Below, one piece after another: positions 61,674 through 64,000 of a stretch of DNA of 64,000 nucleotides; within the stretch, counting starts at the first letter, position 1, and every line of letters begins with the position of its first letter. The notes below the pieces were generated by a model, which did not search any database, was not told the origin of the DNA, and saw nothing but the letters and a program-made list of their open reading frames with translations. Source of the DNA: Vibrio ostreae (lineage in GTDB: Bacteria > Pseudomonadota > Gammaproteobacteria > Enterobacterales > Vibrionaceae); the NCBI RefSeq assembly GCF_019226825.1, contig NZ_CP076643.1, positions 1,488,001-1,552,000 of the forward strand, read 5' to 3'. The position numbers were made by a program, and so were the translations under genes.

Positions 61674-63003
61674 CGTATTTTTCATCGATGACGAAACCGA
61701 CATTCGTATCGCTATCGAACAGAGCTTTGAACTGGCGGATATTGAAGCGCGCTATTTTGCCAGCGCAGAAGAAGCATTACTGGCAATTAAACAAGGGGAA
61801 ATGCCCCTGGTTGTGGTCACCGATATCTGCCTGCCGGGGCTGAGCGGCCAGAACTTGCTGACCTCGATTCATCATCAGGATCCGGATGTGCCGGTGATCC
61901 TGATTACCGGCCACGGTGATATCTCAATGGCTGTTCAGGCCATGCACGACGGTGCCTACGATTTTATTGAAAAACCGTTTTCTCCTGAAAGGCTGATTGA
62001 AACCGTCAACCGGGCGATAGATAAACGCAAACTGACCTTAGAAAACCAGCAACTTAAACGCAGCCTGAAAGCGAGCCAGACCCTGGGGCCGCGCATTATC
62101 GGTGATACCGACAGTATCCAGTCCCTGCGTGATACCATCGCCACCGTCGCCGACACCGATGCCGACATTCTGCTGTTTGGCGAAACCGGTACCGGTAAGG
62201 AACTGATTGCCCGTTCACTGCATGAGCAGAGTTCACGCCGAGAGCAAAACTTTGTCGCGGTCAACTGCGGGGCGGTGCCGGAAAATCTGATTGAGAGTGA
62301 ATTATACGGCCATGAAAAAGGCGCGTTCACCGGCGCTGACAGCAAACGAATCGGTAAATTTGAACACGCCCAGGGCGGTACTCTGTTCCTGGATGAAATC
62401 GAATCAATGCCGATGCAGGCGCAAATTCGCTTGCTGCGGGTGCTACAGGAACGGGTGATTGAACGGGTTGGCTCCAACGAATTGATCCCGCTAAATTTTC
62501 GTGTCATTGCTGCGACCAAGGTCGATCTTAAACAAGCGGCGATGGAAGGTTCGTTCCGCCAGGATCTCTATTACCGTCTCAATATCGTCACCCTCGATCT
62601 GCCACCGTTGCGCGAGCGTAAAGAGGATATTGCGACCCTGTTCCACCACTTTTTACTGGTGGCAGCCGCGCGTTATGGTAAAGCGGCGACTGCGCTCAAT
62701 GCCCAGGATCTGCAAACTTTGATGAACCATGACTGGCCGGGCAACGTGCGCGAACTGCGTAACGTTGCCGAACGCTTTGTGCTACTTGGTAAACTGGCGC
62801 AATTGGATGATGCTCCGGTCGTCAGTAGCTCCGGCAGCCTGGCCGACCAGGTGGCAGAATTTGAAAAAGTTGCGATCGAAAAGGCGCTGATTGAAAGTAA
62901 CGGCAGTATTAAGCTCACCATGGAACAACTCAATATTCCGCGTAAGACGCTGTACGACAAAATGCAGAAATATCGTATCGACAAAGATAACTTTAAAAAC
63001 TGA
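61666..63003 (+). CDS. dctD: Sigma-54-dependent response regulator DctD
   Basis: 445 residues. Receiver domain with phosphoacceptor D53 and the conserved K104 (EKPF), AAA+ domain with Walker A at 172-179 (GETGTGKE) and the sigma-54 contact loop GAFTGA (219-224), and a Fis-type helix-turn-helix at the end (LTMEQLNIPRKTLYDKMQKY). It activates TRAP/dicarboxylate transporter genes through sigma-54; the likely target is the dctPQM operon whose end is at 63271. Overlaps dctB. Confidence 0.95.
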   Translation: MCDVFFIDDETDIRIAIEQSFELADIEARYFASAEEALLAIKQGEMPLVVVTDICLPGLSGQNLLTSIHHQDPDVPVILITGHGDISMAVQAMHDGAYDFIEKPFSPERLIETVNRAIDKRKLTLENQQLKRSLKASQTLGPRIIGDTDSIQSLRDTIATVADTDADILLFGETGTGKELIARSLHEQSSRREQNFVAVNCGAVPENLIESELYGHEKGAFTGADSKRIGKFEHAQGGTLFLDEIESMPMQAQIRLLRVLQERVIERVGSNELIPLNFRVIAATKVDLKQAAMEGSFRQDLYYRLNIVTLDLPPLRERKEDIATLFHHFLLVAAARYGKAATALNAQDLQTLMNHDWPGNVRELRNVAERFVLLGKLAQLDDAPVVSSSGSLADQVAEFEKVAIEKALIESNGSIKLTMEQLNIPRKTLYDKMQKYRIDKDNFKN

Positions 63004-63083
63004 GTCGCCTACTTCACCCTGTCGGTGAGAGGTTATACTTAACCTATCGGGGTCCTAGGATCCGCAGCCACCGGTACGCCGTC

Positions 63084-63263
63084 ATGAAAAAGTTACCTCT
63101 GGGTTATATTACCGATACAGTTCTGCATGACGGTGTCTATTACCCGGAAAAACGCTTTCATCGTGAACGCCGCACTCATCTCCAGAAATGGCGCTTTTAC
63201 GAACGCAGAAAAATGCCCGGAAGCAGACGCCATCCGGGCAAAGTCATCGACGAAATCATCTGA
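63084..63263 (+). CDS. Possible small basic protein downstream of dctD
   Basis: 59 codons starting MKKLPLGYITDTVLHDGVYY, rich in Arg/Lys (RFHRERRTHLQKWRFYERRKM), ending KVIDEII. It has no recognised domain and no clear RBS before the ATG. It lies between dctD and the convergent dctM. A minus-strand terminator overlaps its 3' part. The composition looks protein-like, but it could be a chance frame. Confidence 0.4.
   Translation: MKKLPLGYITDTVLHDGVYYPEKRFHRERRTHLQKWRFYERRKMPGSRRHPGKVIDEII
63207..63240 (-). terminator. Terminator of the dctM-ended TRAP operon
   Basis: On the minus strand TGCCCGGA pairs with TCCGGGCA and is followed by TTTTTC, about 30 bases after the dctM stop. It is embedded in the small plus-strand ORF. 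Confidence 0.75.
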
Positions 63264-63270
63264 TTTGAAA

Positions 63271-64000
63271 TTACTTCGTCAGGATTTCCGGCCCCATCAG
63301 TGTGGTTGGCAGCCAGGTAGAAACCCAAGGCACATAAGTGACGATGATAAGGAACAGAAACATCACCGCAACCCAAGGCAGGGCGGCTTTGACGACCCGC
63401 ATCATCGACATTTTCGCTACCCCGGCGGTCACGAACAGGTTGAGACCAACCGGAGGGGTAATCATACCGATCTCCATGTTAACCACCATGATGATACCAA
63501 GATGAATCGGGTCAATGCCCAACGCCATCGCAATCGGGAACACCAGCGGCGCGACGATAATCAGCAGGCCTGACGGCTCCATGAACTGACCACCAATCAG
63601 CAGCAGAACGTTGACCACGATCAGGAAGGTGATGGGTCCGAGACCGGCGGACAGCATCGACTCAGTAATCATTTGCGGTACACGTTCTTCGGTCAGCACG
63701 TGTTTCAAAATCAATGCGTTGGCAATGATAAACAGCAGCATAATGGTCAGTTTGCCCGCATCATACAGCGTCGCTTTGGTGTCTTTGTGCACCAAAGCCT
63801 GAAACACCTTGATCAGCGCCGGTTTAGTGTTGGTTTTATCGGCAAACGGGCCCATATCGCAGTAAACAAAGTTCGCAATCAAGAAGGCGTAAACGGCGGC
63901 CACGGCGGCGGCTTCAGTCGGAGTAAAGATACCGCCGTAAATACCACCCAGGATAATAACCACCAGCAATAATCCCCAGCTGGCATCTTTAGCTGCCGCG
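63271..64000 (-). CDS. dctM: TRAP transporter large permease DctM (5' end missing)
   Basis: At least 243 residues; the N-terminus lies beyond the window. Hydrophobic multi-span protein of the DctM family, with the motifs GGIYGGIFTPTEAAAVAAVYA, LLIGGQFMEPSGLLIIVAPL and MITPPVGLNLFV. It is the large membrane subunit of a C4-dicarboxylate TRAP system. dctQ and dctP would be expected upstream, outside the window. Transcribed toward dctBD. Confidence 0.93.
   Translation of the reverse strand, partial: AAAKDASWGLLLVVIILGGIYGGIFTPTEAAAVAAVYAFLIANFVYCDMGPFADKTNTKPALIKVFQALVHKDTKATLYDAGKLTIMLLFIIANALILKHVLTEERVPQMITESMLSAGLGPITFLIVVNVLLLIGGQFMEPSGLLIIVAPLVFPIAMALGIDPIHLGIIMVVNMEIGMITPPVGLNLFVTAGVAKMSMMRVVKAALPWVAVMFLFLIIVTYVPWVSTWLPTTLMGPEILTK

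Overview
This window looks like a core-chromosome segment of a Vibrio species, in the cholerae/fluvialis neighbourhood by protein similarity and gene order. The evidence is an FadR with the long Vibrio-type insertion, a csiV gene behind mfd, and the run comEA-ppiD-hupB-lon-clpX-clpP-tig beside a dctBD/TRAP locus. Base composition is roughly balanced and coding density is high. I saw no phage, insertion sequence, integron, tRNA, rRNA or CRISPR array.

Layout. (1) 1-605: truncated MipA/OmpV outer-membrane protein. (2) 739-5958: prkA-yeaH-spoVR stress operon behind a perfect sigma-54 promoter match. (3) 6006-11978, minus strand: comEC-msbA-lpxK-ycaR-kdsB, joining competence DNA uptake to lipid A/KDO synthesis; a DUF2062 gene diverges from it. 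(4) 12757-15889, minus: lolCDE lipoprotein release. (5) 16065-21553, plus: atypical PilZ-like protein, mfd, csiV and a GNAT acetyltransferase. (6) 21676-27674, minus: hinT-COG3014 lipoprotein-ycfL-lpoB-thiK-ycfP-ndh, the enterobacterial ycf cluster without nagZ. (7) 27928-31255, plus: a chemoreceptor and a DUF1887 (CARF-like plus PD-(D/E)xK nuclease) protein. (8) 31369-35072: fadR, divergent nhaB, dsbB. (9) 35197-40160: ftsK, lrp, divergent ald. (10) 40296-44535: a methyltransferase, cysB, an unknown membrane-anchored coiled-coil protein, miaE. (11) 44676-50178, minus: cmk, rpsA, ihfB, lapA, lapB, pyrF. (12) 50470-59306, minus: tig-clpP-clpX-lon-hupB-ppiD-comEA, a protein-quality-control block with a sigma-32-type lon promoter. 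(13) 59821-64000: dctB-dctD two-component system, a possible small gene, and the convergent TRAP permease dctM, cut by the window end.

Four genes (yeaH, mfd, the GNAT gene and dctB, the last twice) are broken by apparent single-base insertions. All five lie in short homopolymers and all shift the frame the same way. Each product is full length and normal once one base is removed, so homopolymer overcalls in the assembly are the simplest explanation; real lesions or slippage at the A8 run in yeaH cannot be excluded from sequence alone.

Envelope functions dominate: lipid A and KDO synthesis and export, Lol and Lap control, PBP activators (csiV, lpoB), dsbB and ppiD. DNA transactions (mfd, ftsK, IHF, HU, ComEC/ComEA) and proteolysis follow. 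The least explained items are the CRISPR-free DUF1887 nuclease, the COG3014 lipoprotein, the coiled-coil membrane protein at 42923, the long fadR-nhaB intergenic region, and the structured leaders of yeaH, tig and ftsK.
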